DNA of 64,000 nt from Streptomyces sp. NBC_01317. Lineage in GTDB: Bacteria; Actinomycetota; Actinomycetes; Streptomycetales; Streptomycetaceae. The stretch spans positions 2,170,001 to 2,234,000 of the forward strand of contig NZ_CP108393.1 in assembly GCF_035961655.1 (NCBI RefSeq), written 5' to 3'. A model generated the notes under the pieces. The model was not told where the DNA came from and made no database searches. It saw nothing but the letters and a program-made list of their open reading frames with translations. The position numbers and the translations under genes are program-made. Positions 9,392 through 18,238 of this stretch are shown in pieces (the stretch's first letter is position 1; the number at the start of each line of letters is the position of its first letter).

Positions 9392-10102
9392 TCAGAAATC
9401 GAAGCCGAGTTGGCCCCCGCTTTCCATCGCGGCCGTCTCCGCGGAGACCCTGACCTTCTTGAGGTGCCGCCAGCGCGGCAGGCCGTCGAGGTAGGACCAC
9501 GAGAGCCGGTGCTGGGCCGTCGGCCCCCGTTCCTCCAGCGCCGCCTTGTGCACCGGCGAGGGATAGCCGGCGTTGGCGCCGAAGGCGAACGGGGCGTACT
9601 CCTCGGACCCGGCGCCCAGTTCGGCCATCATGGCGTCCCTGCGCACCTTGGCGAGCACCGAGGCGGCCGCCACCGAGACACAGGACTGGTCGCCCTTGAT
9701 GACCGTACGCACCTGCCAGGGTCCCCCGAGATAGTCGTGCTTGCCGTCCAGGATCACCGCGTCGGGCCGTACCGGCAGCGCCTCCAGGGCGCGTACGGCG
9801 GCGAGCCGCAGGGCCGCGGTCATCCCCAGCTCGTCGATCTCCTCCGGGGAGGAGTGTCCGAGCGCGTACGAGGTGACCCACCCCGCCAGCTCACCGGCCA
9901 GCTCCGTACGGCGCTTGGGGTTGATGAGCTTCGAGTCGGTGAGGCCGGCCGGAGCCCTGCGCAGTCCGGTGACGGCGGCGCAGACGGTGACGGGTCCGGC
10001 CCATGCTCCGCGTCCGACTTCGTCGACGCCGGCGATGATCCTGGCGCCGGTGGTCGCTCGGAGCGATCGCTCGACAGTGTGCGTGGGTGCTTCGTACGGC
10101 AT
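9392..10102 (-). CDS. rnhB: ribonuclease HII
   Basis: RNase HII nicks RNA in RNA-DNA hybrids and removes misincorporated ribonucleotides. The 236-residue chain has the family active-site start, [20 protein letters not shown], with the first acidic residues D and E. It continues with [12 protein letters not shown], the acidic [10 protein letters not shown], the [21 protein letters not shown] block, and the [21 protein letters not shown] end. Length fits the family. The start is the ATG of [11 protein letters not shown]. Confidence 0.95.
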   Translation of the reverse strand: MPYEAPTHTVERSLRATTGARIIAGVDEVGRGAWAGPVTVCAAVTGLRRAPAGLTDSKLINPKRRTELAGELAGWVTSYALGHSSPEEIDELGMTAALRLAAVRALEALPVRPDAVILDGKHDYLGGPWQVRTVIKGDQSCVSVAAASVLAKVRRDAMMAELGAGSEEYAPFAFGANAGYPSPVHKAALEERGPTAQHRLSWSYLDGLPRWRHLKKVRVSAETAAMESGGQLGFDF

Positions 10103-10212
10103 GGCGTTCGCAACATTACGCCGCCCCGACGCGACGCGACAGGGCGGGTACCCACTGTCGCGCCGGGCGCCTCCCGGACCGGCCCAAACCGGCCGCGCCG
10201 CCCCGGACCGGC

Positions 10213-10839
10213 TCAAACAGGCCGCGAACGCAGCAGCGGCACCATGACCCGGTCGATCATCTCGACGATCTCCTCGTCGGGCAGTTCGCTGGCGCACATC
10301 TTGGAGCGGTACATCATCAGGGCCGGGATCACGTCGAAGACCAGCTCGCCGATGGCGTCGGAACGGACCTCCCCCCGCCGGATCCCCTGGCGCACGACCT
10401 CTCCGAAGAGGCGGTTGGACGGTTCGATGAGACCGCTGAAGATCAGCCCGTGGAAACGTTCGGCCGTGGGCGCGTCGCATTCGTGAACGACCGCGCGCAG
10501 TGCGGCCCCTGGCAGGGAGAACATCGCGTCCCGCATCCGCCGGCACAGTTCGTACAGGTCCTCGCGCACACTCCCGCGGTCGGGCGCCTCCCCGACCGCC
10601 GGCAGTCCGGCCTGGAGGGCGTCCGCGACCAGGTCCTCCTTGGAGGGCCAGCGCCGGTAGACGGCGGCCTTGCCCGTCCGGGCGCCCGCGGCGACCCCCT
10701 CCATCGTCAGGCCGTTCCAGCCGACCCTGCTCAACTGCTCCAGCGCGGCCTCGAGAATGGCCCGTTCCAGTACGGGCCCCCGCCGGCGCAGGGACACGGA
10801 TTGCGGCCGGGCCCCGGCGGCGGGACGCGAAGAAACCAT
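10213..10839 (-). CDS. TetR-family repressor
   Basis: This 208-residue regulator has an N-terminal helix-turn-helix at about residues 44-70 ([27 protein letters not shown]), typical of TetR. The C-terminal ligand domain is helical, with no recognisable ligand motif. The start is the ATG after GGAGAGTTACTG. It is divergent from an MFS exporter across a 161-bp gap that carries three copies of a 20-bp operator-like element. It very likely represses the exporter and itself and is released by an exported drug or metabolite. The ligand is unknown. Confidence 0.92.
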   Translation of the reverse strand: MVSSRPAAGARPQSVSLRRRGPVLERAILEAALEQLSRVGWNGLTMEGVAAGARTGKAAVYRRWPSKEDLVADALQAGLPAVGEAPDRGSVREDLYELCRRMRDAMFSLPGAALRAVVHECDAPTAERFHGLIFSGLIEPSNRLFGEVVRQGIRRGEVRSDAIGELVFDVIPALMMYRSKMCASELPDEEIVEMIDRVMVPLLRSRPV

Positions 10840-10883
10840 CAGTAACTCTCCATCGGGGGACGGCTCCTGGGACGACAGAGCCC

Positions 10884-10976
10884 AGTGAACGCCTGCGAGA
10901 CAGCACCCAGTGAACGCTTGCGTTCCTTGAAGGGGACTCACTACCGTGTACGGGACAGTGAACGGATGCGTTCACT
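10884..10976. promoter_or_regulatory. operator array between TetR repressor and MFS exporter
   Basis: Three related elements lie between the divergent genes. The best, at 10957-10976, is AGTGAACG-GATG-CGTTCACT with perfect 8-bp arms. At 10909-10928 the same left arm is followed by CGTTCCTT (two mismatches to the right arm). At 10884 only the left half AGTGAACG is kept, followed by CCTG. The perfect copy ends 24 bp before the exporter's start codon. Confidence 0.75.
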
Positions 10977-11000
10977 AATTCACTTGTGGGGGATCCAGCA

Positions 11001-12551
11001 GTGACAACCTCTCAACTCGACACACCCGGCACCTCACCGGGCGCGGCCCGACGGAGCGGGCGCCCGGGAATCGCGCTCGCCGTCATCGCGGCCTGCCAGC
11101 TCATGGTGGTGCTTGACGCCACCATTGTGAACATCGCGCTCCCGCACATCCAGAACGCGCTGAGCTTCTCCACCACAGATCTTTCCTGGGTGCTGAGCGC
11201 GTACACCCTCACGTTCGGCGGTCTGCTGCTGCTCGGCGGCCGGGCCGGCGACGTCCTAGGACGCCGCCGGGTCTTCATGGCGGGCATCCTGCTCTTCACG
11301 TTCGCCTCCCTCCTGGGCGGTTTCGCCCAGGAGCCGTGGCAGCTGCTCGCCGCCCGCGTGCTCCAGGGGGTCGGCGGCGCGATCGCCTCCCCCACCTCGC
11401 TGGCGCTCATCACCACCACGTTCGCCGAAGGCCCCGAGCGCAACCGGGCGTTCGGGGTGTTCGCCGCCGTCTCCGCGGGCGGCGGCGCGGTCGGACTCCT
11501 GGCCGGCGGCATGCTCACCGAGTGGCTCGACTGGCGGTGGGTCTTCTTCGTCAACGTGCCGATCGGCGTGCTGATCGCCGTCCTCGCCCCGATGTACATC
11601 AACGAGTCCGAGCGGCACCCGGGGCGCTTCGACCTCACGGGCGCCGCGACGTCCACGCTCGGCATGGCGTCCCTCGTGTACGGCTTCATCCGGGCGTCCG
11701 AGGAGGGCTGGAAGGACTCGGTCACCATAGGTTCGTTCGTGGCGGCGGTCGTGCTGCTGGCCGCGTTCGTCCTGGTCGAGTCGCGGGCGAAGGAACCCAT
11801 CACGCCGCTGCGGATGTTCGCCGACCGGAACCGGTCGGGGACGTACGTCATCATGCTGAGCCTGGCGGCGGCGATGTTCGGCATGTTCTTCTTCATCGTC
11901 CTCTTCGTGCAGAACGTGCTCGACTACAGCCCGATCACCTCGGGCCTGGCGTTCCTGCCCGTGACGGTCGCGATCGCCGTGGGCGCCGGGCTGTCGCAGC
12001 GGTTCCTGCCGGTCCTCGGTCCCAAGCCGTTCATGGTGGCCGGATCGGCGTTCGCCGGGATCGGGCTGCTCTGGCTGACGCTGATCGACCCGGGGAGCAC
12101 GTACGTCGGCGGTGTCCTCGGCCCGCTGGTGATCTTCGGCTTCGGCATGGGGCTGAACTTCGTCACCCTCACGCTGACCGCGGTCTCCGGGGTGGCGCAG
12201 CACGAGGCGGGCGCGGCGTCCGGTCTGCTGAACGCGAGCCAGCAGGTGGGCGGTTCGCTCGGGCTCTCGATCCTGGTCACCGTCTTCGGTACGGCGAGCC
12301 GCGACGAGGCCGACAAGCAGCTGCCGTCGTTCCTGGCGCAGGGCACCGCGGCGGAGAAGGCGGAGCTGGCGAAGACGCAGCAGCTGCCGGGGCATTGGGG
12401 TCACGCGGTGCTGACCCAGGGCATCTCGACCGCGTTCATGGCGGCGGTGGCGATGGTGGTGGTCGCGCTGCTGACGGCGGTGCTGGTGATCCGGGTGCGG
12501 AAGAGCGACCTGGAGGCGCTGAGCGGCAAGGCGGCGGGGCCGGTCGCCTGA
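11001..12551 (+). CDS. MFS drug exporter, DHA2 (14-TM) type
   Basis: This 516-residue integral membrane antiporter exports drugs or metabolites with proton exchange. The start of TM1, [18 protein letters not shown], is the classic DHA2/EmrB-QacA signature. After it come [16 protein letters not shown] (motif A) and [15 protein letters not shown] (motif C region), then further membrane segments to the end ([17 protein letters not shown]). Length suits 14 helices. The GTG at this position was chosen because GTGGGGGAT precedes it by about 7 bp. It is divergent from the TetR gene, with the operator array in between. The substrate is unknown. Confidence 0.93.
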   Translation: MTTSQLDTPGTSPGAARRSGRPGIALAVIAACQLMVVLDATIVNIALPHIQNALSFSTTDLSWVLSAYTLTFGGLLLLGGRAGDVLGRRRVFMAGILLFTFASLLGGFAQEPWQLLAARVLQGVGGAIASPTSLALITTTFAEGPERNRAFGVFAAVSAGGGAVGLLAGGMLTEWLDWRWVFFVNVPIGVLIAVLAPMYINESERHPGRFDLTGAATSTLGMASLVYGFIRASEEGWKDSVTIGSFVAAVVLLAAFVLVESRAKEPITPLRMFADRNRSGTYVIMLSLAAAMFGMFFFIVLFVQNVLDYSPITSGLAFLPVTVAIAVGAGLSQRFLPVLGPKPFMVAGSAFAGIGLLWLTLIDPGSTYVGGVLGPLVIFGFGMGLNFVTLTLTAVSGVAQHEAGAASGLLNASQQVGGSLGLSILVTVFGTASRDEADKQLPSFLAQGTAAEKAELAKTQQLPGHWGHAVLTQGISTAFMAAVAMVVVALLTAVLVIRVRKSDLEALSGKAAGPVA

Positions 12552-12572
12552 GAGGTCGCTGTTCGTACGGAG

Positions 12573-12611
12573 GCGGTACGGGACGCTCCCGCGTGGGGCG
12601 TCCCGTACCGC
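12573..12611 (+). terminator. hairpin terminator after MFS exporter
   Basis: A stem of 14 bp, GCGGTACGGGACGC paired with GCGTCCCGTACCGC, extends inward by CCC/GGG. It starts 21 bp after the stop codon of the MFS gene. It also faces the end of the convergent ADP-ribosylglycohydrolase gene, so it could act in both directions. Confidence 0.7.
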
Positions 12612-12699
12612 TTTCGTACGCCTCTACGGCACGCCCCGCTCGCCGCCACCGCGCGCGGCAGCCGGCGGCCTGAGGGACCGGTGGCAGGGCCGTGACAGG

Positions 12700-13638
12700 T
12701 CAGGCGGGGCGACGCCGGGCCGTGTCCCCCCACGCGGGCAGCTCTTCCGTCCGCTCCAGCCACTCCGTCGGCGGCGCCCCGGCGCGCCCGGAGGAGATCA
12801 CTCCGCCGACGATCGCGCAGGTCGTGTCGACATCGCCCCCCACCTGCGCGGTGGTCCAGAAGGCCCGCTCGAAGTCGCCCAGCCCCCGGGCCGCCGACCA
12901 CAGGGCGAACGGCACCGTGTCGTGCGCGCTGGTGCGCCGCCCGCAGCCGAGGACCGCCGCCACCGTGCTCGCGTCGTCGTAGTCCAGCATCTCCCGCGCC
13001 CGCCGCACCCCCGCGCCGACGGCGCTGGGCGGCAGGAGCGCGATCACGCCGTCGAGCAGCGCCTCCGGGGACGGCGGCCCGGCGGGATCCGCCGCCAGCG
13101 CGGCGGCCACGGCCACCGCCACGGCCCCCATGACGGCCTCGCGGTGCTGATGGGTCGGGTACGCGGACAGCTCCGCCTCACGCGCGGCCCGCTCGGGGTC
13201 GTCGGCGAACCACGCGCCGAGCGGCGCGACCCGCATCGCCGCGCCGTTGCCCCAGGAGCCCTGTCCGTCGAAGAGCCCGGCGGCCAGCTCGCGCCAGTCA
13301 CCGCCCTCCCGGACCAGCCTGAGCATGCGGTTCACGGCGGGGCCGTACCCGCGGTCGAAGTCGTGGTGGTCCGCGAACGAGTGCGCGAGGGCGTCCTGGT
13401 CGACCCGGCCGTGCGCGGCGAGCACCGCCAGGACGGACACGGCCATCTCGGTGTCGTCGGTCCACTGCCAGGAGCCGGGCGGCGGCTCGCGGCGCGCCAG
13501 CAGCGGATAGTTCGAAGGGACGAAGAACTGGGAGCCGAGGGCATCTCCTACGGAGAGTCCACGCAGGCTGCCGAGGGCACGGGCGAAGCGACCACTCCGG
13601 GTCGCGTCATCGGGGGAAAGAGAGGAATCCACGGTCAT
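12700..13638 (-). CDS. ADP-ribosylglycohydrolase family protein
   Basis: This 312-residue enzyme of the DraG/ARH family hydrolyses ADP-ribosyl groups, using magnesium bound by paired acidic residues. It shows SVGDALGSQFF (N-terminal GDALG), WTDDTEMAVSVLAVL (residues 59-71) and the C-terminal GGDVDTTCAIVGGV, so the metal site looks complete. The ATG of MTVDSSLSPDD was chosen; the domain begins about 25 residues later. The target protein or metabolite is unknown. The phosphatase gene next upstream on the same strand ends 32 bp away and may share its transcript. Confidence 0.88.
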   Translation of the reverse strand: MTVDSSLSPDDATRSGRFARALGSLRGLSVGDALGSQFFVPSNYPLLARREPPPGSWQWTDDTEMAVSVLAVLAAHGRVDQDALAHSFADHHDFDRGYGPAVNRMLRLVREGGDWRELAAGLFDGQGSWGNGAAMRVAPLGAWFADDPERAAREAELSAYPTHQHREAVMGAVAVAVAAALAADPAGPPSPEALLDGVIALLPPSAVGAGVRRAREMLDYDDASTVAAVLGCGRRTSAHDTVPFALWSAARGLGDFERAFWTTAQVGGDVDTTCAIVGGVISSGRAGAPPTEWLERTEELPAWGDTARRRPA

Positions 13639-13670
13639 CGCGAGGCACTCTAACGGGTGAATACCACCGG

Positions 13671-14330
13671 TTACTTGGTCATTCCGTACGGCTCCGGGGT
13701 ACGCCAGTGCGCGAACGGCCGGTCCAGGACGTACCGCCCGTCCTCGCCGAGAAGCAGCGTCCTGGTCTCCGCGTTCTCGGGGTTCGAGAGGGACTCGAAT
13801 TCCGCGACCGACCAGTGGAACCACCGCATGCAGAACAGCCGCATGGTCAGCCCGTGGGTCACCAGCAGGACGTTCGACGGCGAGTCCGGCGCCTCGAAGC
13901 TGCGGTAGAGGCTCTCCAGGAACGCGCCGACCCGGTCGTACACGTCGGCTCCCGACTCCCCCTGCGCGAAGCGGTAGAAGAAGTGCCCGTAGGCGTCGCG
14001 GTACGCCTTCTGGAGGCGTACGTCGTCCCGGTCCTGCCAGTTCCCCCAGTCCTGCTCGCGCAGCCTGGGCTCTTCCCGTACGCGCACCAGGTCCGGGTCG
14101 AGGGAGAACGCGCGCAGGGTCTCGTGGGCCCTGCGGTACGGCGACACGTAGACGCTGACCTGCTCCTGCCCGAACAGCTCGCGCAGCTCGGCGCCGGTCT
14201 CCTCGGCCTGCCGCCGGCCCTGCTCGGTGAGCTTCAGGGCATGGTCGGGCTCGCGTTCGTACACGGTGTCGTCGGCATTGCCCTCCGACTCGCCGTGCCG
14301 GACCAGAACGATGCGCCGCGGTCGTGCCAT
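13671..14330 (-). CDS. histidine phosphatase family protein
   Basis: This 219-residue protein belongs to the phosphoglycerate mutase-like superfamily. The catalytic RHG motif is in IVLVRHGESEGN at residues 7-18, a conserved YVSPYRRAHETL gives the second Arg, the acid is in LREQDWGNWQ, and the second His is in LLVTHGLTMR. All catalytic residues are present. It is probably a phosphatase rather than a glycolytic mutase; the substrate is unknown. It starts at ATG before ARPRRIVLV and probably leads into the ADP-ribosylglycohydrolase gene. Confidence 0.88.
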   Translation of the reverse strand: MARPRRIVLVRHGESEGNADDTVYEREPDHALKLTEQGRRQAEETGAELRELFGQEQVSVYVSPYRRAHETLRAFSLDPDLVRVREEPRLREQDWGNWQDRDDVRLQKAYRDAYGHFFYRFAQGESGADVYDRVGAFLESLYRSFEAPDSPSNVLLVTHGLTMRLFCMRWFHWSVAEFESLSNPENAETRTLLLGEDGRYVLDRPFAHWRTPEPYGMTK

Positions 14331-14480
14331 GCCACGACCCTAGATCGGTCCGGATCCACCCGGCACGCGGGGAGGGCCCTTAGGCACGCCCCGGGACGAT
14401 TTCCGTACGATCAGCCGCCCCGCCCAGGACGATTTCCGTACCACCGTCTCCGGCGCCCGGCACGGGGTCCGTACCGCGCC
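14331..14480. repeat. intergenic region with 15-bp direct repeat
   Basis: GGACGATTTCCGTAC occurs at 14394-14408 and again at 14427-14441 (period 33 bp). The repeat lies between two minus-strand genes, upstream of the phosphatase. It may be a regulatory pair or a plain duplication; no consensus was recognised. Confidence 0.4.
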
Positions 14481-15086
14481 CTACACCGTCCAGGACGGTT
14501 CGAGCGCGATGATGTCCCCCGCGAGCGCCGCCACGTCGGCGGCCGTCTGCGCGCGCAGTGTCAGCCGCTCGACCCGTTCCGCCCGGTATTTCCCGTGCTC
14601 GGCGGCGGAGTGCCACATCGACAGGACGATGAACTCGTTCCCCGGCGCCTCGCCGAACAGCCCGCGCAACATGCCGGGCGATCCGGCCATGGCGGGGTTC
14701 CACACCTTCTCCTGCATCAGCGCGTAGTGCTCGACCCGGTCCTCATGGACCTTGCAGTGCGCGACCCGCACCACATCGGCGTCCGTGAACCGCGGCTCGA
14801 AGCCGGTCTTCACATCGAACCGGTGATCGAACAGCTTGACCTGATTGTCCCGGTACGTCCCCGACTGCGCGGAGGCCAGCCGGTCGTGCGAGCGTGCCAT
14901 GAAGGAGTCGTAGAACGGCCTGCTCTCCCAGAACGAGAAGACATGGGCCACCCCGGGCCGCACCCTGCTCCATCCCCCGCCCTGCCCCCGGAACCCCGGC
15001 TCACCGAGCAACCCCGCCCATTTCCGCTGTCCGCGTTCGTACCCTCTACGGTCGATCACGGTGCAGCGGGTCCACTTGACCAGCAC
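14481..15086 (-). CDS. YdbC-like / DUF4937 protein
   Basis: This 201-residue protein looks like two tandem alpha-beta-barrel repeats of the antibiotic-biosynthesis-monooxygenase type: MLVKWTRCTVIDRRGYERGQ followed by a second VVRVAHCKVHEDRVEHYALMQEKVW. I associate this layout with the YdbC-like DUF4937 family of unknown function. The start is GTG. It overlaps the untranslated leader of the divergent DUF1152 gene. No cofactor motif is visible. Confidence 0.7.
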   Translation of the reverse strand: MLVKWTRCTVIDRRGYERGQRKWAGLLGEPGFRGQGGGWSRVRPGVAHVFSFWESRPFYDSFMARSHDRLASAQSGTYRDNQVKLFDHRFDVKTGFEPRFTDADVVRVAHCKVHEDRVEHYALMQEKVWNPAMAGSPGMLRGLFGEAPGNEFIVLSMWHSAAEHGKYRAERVERLTLRAQTAADVAALAGDIIALEPSWTV

Positions 15087-15186
15087 CGCGCCATCGTACG
15101 GGCCCCGGCGTGTCGCCGGTCACTCCCGCACGTCTCCGTCTAGGCTTCGCCGGCCTCGTCCCCGCCCCCGCCCCTTCCCCCGCACA

Positions 15187-17064
15187 ATGATCGCCATGAC
15201 GGCACTGCACACCCCTGAACTCTTCGCACGGCTGGAGCCGGCCGAACGTGTCCTCGTCGCGGGGGCGGGCCGCGGATTCGACATCTACGCGGGCCTGCCC
15301 CTCGCGCTGTCCCTCCTGCACCAGGGCAAGGAGGTCCATCTCGCGAACCTGACGTTCAGCGCGATCGAAGGACTCCCGCTCGACGCCTGGCTCGCGCCGG
15401 ACGTCGCCGCCGTCACCCCGGAGACGTCCCTCCACCAGACGTACTTCCCGGAGCGCACGCTCGCGCGGTGGCTGGACCTCCACGGCTACCCGAGCACCGT
15501 CCACGCGTTCGCACGCGTCGGGGTCCAGCCGCTGCGGGCCGCGTACCGCGCGGTGGTCGAGGTGTACGACATCGACGCTGTCGTCCTGGTGGACGGCGGT
15601 ACGGACATCCTGATGCGCGGCGACGAGTCGGGGCTCGGCACCCCGGAGGAGGATCTGACGAGCGTCGCCGCGCTGGCCGGGATCGAGGGCCCCCAGCGGC
15701 TGGTGATGTCGGTCGGCTTCGGCATCGACGCGTACCACGGGGTGAGCCACGGGCTGGTGCTGGAGAACATCGCCGCACTGGAGCGCGACGGCGCCTACCT
15801 GGGCGCGTTCTCGATCCCCCGTACGTCCAAGGAGGGCGCGCTCTTCCTCGACGCGGTGGCCCACGCACAGGCGAACACGCCGGTCCGTCCGAGCATCGTC
15901 AACGGGTCGATAGCGGCGGCGGTCCGGGGCGGCTTCGGGGACGTACGGTTCACGTCGCGCACCCGGAACAGCGAGCTGTTCGTCAACCCGCTGATGTCGC
16001 TCTGCTTCGCCTTCGAACTGGAGGGCCTGGCCCGTCGCTGCCTCTACCTCGACCGGATCGAGGACACCCACCTGATGCGCCAGGTGAGCAGCGCGATCGA
16101 ACTGTTCCGCGAGGAGATCACCCAGCGTCCGCCGCTCCGTATTCCCGCACTGAGCGGCCCAGGGCCGGCTGGCGAGTACCGGCCAAGGTGGCGTCAACTG
16201 GCCATATGTGCCCCTGCGTTGTCGGCGCCCGGGTCTAGCCTTGCGTACAAGGCCCGGGGATCCGCGGCCCGGTTCGGACAAGGGGGACAAACAGGTGAGC
16301 GGTTTCAACAAAGGGGTGTCGAAGGTCGAGGTGACCCTCAAGTGGAACCCGAGCCGCCTCGGCGAGCCGGACCACGACCTGGACATCGTCGCGGCGACTT
16401 ACACGGCAGCCGACCCGACGGGCAAGCCGGTCTACCTGGTCCACTTCGGCAGCCGCTCCCCCGACGGCACGATCACCCTGAACCGGGACAGCCGCACAGG
16501 CCAGGGCTTCGGCACCGACGAGGAGATGACCCTGGAACTGGACCGTCTGAACGCGTCCTTCGGCAGGGTCGTAGTGGGCGTAGCCATCCAACAACACAGC
16601 AGGCGCCGCACCTTCGCCGACATAGCAGCCCCCGAAATCCGCTTCGCCGAGGGCTACACGGAACTCCTGGAACACACCTTCACAGAGGTCGCGGACTCCA
16701 CAGCAGCCACAGTCGCAGAATTCCTCCGCACCCCCTCAGGCGCCTGGGAATTCCACCCGACCCTAAAAGGCTTCGACGCAGACCCAGAACACTTCGCCAC
16801 CCTCATGGGCACCCGCTGACCCACCCCACTGCCCTACTGCTGGAGCAGGGCGGCGAACTCGTCGCGACCAAAGAACTCCTCGGCCACGCCCTCCGCGGCC
16901 CCGCCGAGAGCCGCCCAGCCCGATGCCGACGAGGACTCACCCCTCTGCGCAACCCCGGTCCGCTGACGTTGCCGTCACCGTTTCCGTCAAACGAGCGCGG
17001 AGGGCCCGCAGGAGAATTCCTGCGGGCCCTCCGCGCTCGTTATCCATTCCCTCTCGAAAGATGA
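15187..17064 (+). CDS. DUF1152 protein whose frame runs past its normal end
   Basis: The first 320 or so residues form a DUF1152 protein: LVAGAGRGFDIYAGLPLALSL, VVLVDGGTDILMRGDE and MSVGFGIDAYHGVSHG are typical. Homology should stop near residue 320, but no stop codon follows and the frame stays open for about 300 more codons, through the TerD gene in another frame. The tail (RPRTLRHPHGHPLTHP) has the composition of non-coding GC-rich frame. Removing one C from the CCC at 16144-16146 would give Ile-Pro-His-stop at 16153. This is therefore probably a one-base insertion or sequencing error; the functional unit is 15187 to about 16153. The start could also be the ATG at 15196. Function unknown. 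Confidence 0.65.
   Translation: MIAMTALHTPELFARLEPAERVLVAGAGRGFDIYAGLPLALSLLHQGKEVHLANLTFSAIEGLPLDAWLAPDVAAVTPETSLHQTYFPERTLARWLDLHGYPSTVHAFARVGVQPLRAAYRAVVEVYDIDAVVLVDGGTDILMRGDESGLGTPEEDLTSVAALAGIEGPQRLVMSVGFGIDAYHGVSHGLVLENIAALERDGAYLGAFSIPRTSKEGALFLDAVAHAQANTPVRPSIVNGSIAAAVRGGFGDVRFTSRTRNSELFVNPLMSLCFAFELEGLARRCLYLDRIEDTHLMRQVSSAIELFREEITQRPPLRIPALSGPGPAGEYRPRWRQLAICAPALSAPGSSLAYKARGSAARFGQGGQTGERFQQRGVEGRGDPQVEPEPPRRAGPRPGHRRGDLHGSRPDGQAGLPGPLRQPLPRRHDHPEPGQPHRPGLRHRRGDDPGTGPSERVLRQGRSGRSHPTTQQAPHLRRHSSPRNPLRRGLHGTPGTHLHRGRGLHSSHSRRIPPHPLRRLGIPPDPKRLRRRPRTLRHPHGHPLTHPTALLLEQGGELVATKELLGHALRGPAESRPARCRRGLTPLRNPGPLTLPSPFPSNERGGPAGEFLRALRARYPFPLER
16295..16819 (+). CDS. TerD-family stress protein
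   Basis: This 174-residue protein matches the TerD (tellurium resistance/calcium-binding) fold: VEVTLKWNPSRLGEPDHDLDIVAATY, then VYLVHFGSRSPDGTITLNRDSRTGQGFGTDEEMTLELDRL, where the acidic residues bind calcium in the family. The GTG follows AGGGGGACAAACAG. GC3 codon bias shows that this frame, not the overlapping DUF1152 extension, is coding. Family members act in stress responses at the membrane. It stands alone without other ter genes and borders the accessory region, where integrase remnants begin 11 bp after its stop. Confidence 0.85.
   Translation: MSGFNKGVSKVEVTLKWNPSRLGEPDHDLDIVAATYTAADPTGKPVYLVHFGSRSPDGTITLNRDSRTGQGFGTDEEMTLELDRLNASFGRVVVGVAIQQHSRRRTFADIAAPEIRFAEGYTELLEHTFTEVADSTAATVAEFLRTPSGAWEFHPTLKGFDADPEHFATLMGTR
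16831..16966 (+). pseudogene. tyrosine integrase 3' remnant
   Basis: The piece reads ALLLEQGGELVATKELLGHA in one frame, the region around the conserved LGHA of phage-type tyrosine recombinases. After about 30 bp it continues in another frame as DADEDSPLCATPVR followed by a stop, the style of ending seen in Streptomyces integrases. The rest of the gene is gone, and a deletion or frameshift separates the two pieces. It overlaps the spurious extension of the DUF1152 frame. It suggests that an integrated element once ended here. Confidence 0.6.
16958..16990. repeat. integrase-tail repeat, copy 1
   Basis: GTCCGCTGACGTTGCCGTCA spans the integrase stop codon and recurs exactly at 19248-19267. It continues with a second CCGTCA unit 13 bp further on. 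The GCCGTCA pairs resemble recombinase arm sites, which is inference only. Confidence 0.6.
16990..17041. terminator. long hairpin terminator
   Basis: A perfect 24-bp stem with a 4-nt loop (GAAT): arm 16990-17013 begins AACGAGCGCGGAGGG and arm 17018-17041 is its complement. It lies just after the integrase remnant and 100 bp before the end of the convergent orphan RHS tip, so it can stop transcription from either side. Confidence 0.8.
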
Positions 17065-17141
17065 TCCGACACTTGGTATACGTCGCAGGTGTTACCTCGC
17101 CAAAGTAAGCCGACCACCTTTCATTCGAGATCTTATTTCAT

Positions 17142-17775
17142 TTACAGCGGGAAGTCGTTCTTCCAGGGAGCATCTAGAGTTTCTGGATCGACGCCGAGTT
17201 CCCGCACTACCGTGTCGATTTCCTCGACAGTCTCGACGGTAGCGACATGGACGCGCTCAATATCCTCTTCCCCAAAGCAAGCATCTTCATCCACGAAGGG
17301 CTTGGGGATTTCAACGGTAGAAACCCTGAACCTTCCGTCCCTCAGGGGGAAGGCCCATACCCAGGCGTAGGAGTTCTGGGTACTGGGTTGGCGACGCGCC
17401 GACACCACGAATGTGTGAATCTGGAGATGAGGAAGGTCGCCGTCCCTGTTACCGGCGCCATGCCCTAGCACGCGACCGTCTGCGCCGAGCTGATCATCCC
17501 AGTGATACGTTCCACTCTTGGAACCGAAGTACTGTCGTGTCCCCTTGCCATCAAATCCGGCCGCGTTACGGTACCCATCCCCCTGGAACTTCCCCAGGAG
17601 AATTTCCTCCGCCTCGGAGCGCGAGCCAACTGTGATGCTGGTGCGACCCTCGTCAATTGCCCGAACGCTGGACGACACTCGACCACTCGACCACGGGTAT
17701 TGGCAAGGACCTGAATTGTGGACGAGTACCGGTGTGGCACCTGCCAGCACATAGTACGTGTGCTGGCCACGCCTC
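17142..17775 (-). pseudogene. orphan RHS C-terminal tip: toxin domain fused to immunity-like sequence
   Basis: The frame opens right after a TAG and at once reads QHTYYVLAGATPVLVHNS, the end of a Hint domain, almost identical to HTYYVLAGQTPVLVHNS in the big RHS protein 2.3 kb away. No RHS core precedes it, so this is a displaced C-terminal cassette. Next comes a toxin-like domain (SRSEAEEILLGKFQGDGYRN ... TYHWDD ... DLPHLQIH). From about NSYAWVWAFPLRDGRFRVSTVEIP to the end (DAPWKNDFPL) the character changes to that of a small acidic immunity protein, now fused in frame without its own start. It is probably not expressed. The toxin family is not named with confidence; the fusion is inference. 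Confidence 0.7.
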
Positions 17776-17853
17776 CTCTAGCTGCTTTTATGCAGGTGGG
17801 GAGGGGTTTTGGCGTCCACCGTTGTCCGTGGTTGTTCGCCGGAATCTGTGGTT

Positions 17854-17876
17854 GTTGCCGTCGCTACTGCCGTCAG
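17854..17876. repeat. related GCCGTC repeat, copy 2
   Basis: GTTGCCGTC-GCT-ACTGCCGTCAG differs from the copy at 19258-19281 only in the central three or four bases. It lies between the orphan RHS tip and the next minus-strand gene and overlaps that gene's stop region. Confidence 0.55.
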
Positions 17877-18238
17877 GAGCCAGGGTTCTCGGGCGGGTGG
17901 GGGATGCGGTCGCCGCGTGACTCGGCGACCCGGAGTGCGTCGGCCAGGGCTTCGGTCAGCCGGCAGGCGAGCCACCGGTACTCGACGGCCGACAGTTCCT
18001 TGGCTCCGGGGGCAACGACCTGACGGGCGTACCCCAGGAGTTCCTCGCCCATGTCGAGTTGTACTTCTTCGATGCTGTCGGCGAGTGAGGAGAGGTAGCC
18101 CCTGCCGTCGGTGCTGAGGTAGCAGGGGTTTCCGTCCTGAGTGGTCCATGGCAGTAAGCGAGGGCCGGTCACGCCTGCTGCCGCGTCGTGGAGATCTCTG
18201 CGGCGCATGCGGTCCGCGTCGGTCCTGGATGTGCTCAC
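17873..18238 (-). CDS. hypothetical protein of accessory region
   Basis: This 121-residue soluble protein is mostly helical (SSLADSIEEVQLDMGEELLGYARQVV ... YRWLACRLTEALADALRVAESRGDRI). The GTG start is supported by GGTGGGGG about 8 bp before it, giving VSTSRTDADRMRRRD; a longer frame upstream lacks a binding site. Such small proteins often sit near regulators on Streptomyces integrative elements. A damaged TPR regulator lies upstream on the same strand. Function unknown. Confidence 0.6.
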   Translation of the reverse strand: MSTSRTDADRMRRRDLHDAAAGVTGPRLLPWTTQDGNPCYLSTDGRGYLSSLADSIEEVQLDMGEELLGYARQVVAPGAKELSAVEYRWLACRLTEALADALRVAESRGDRIPHPPENPGS

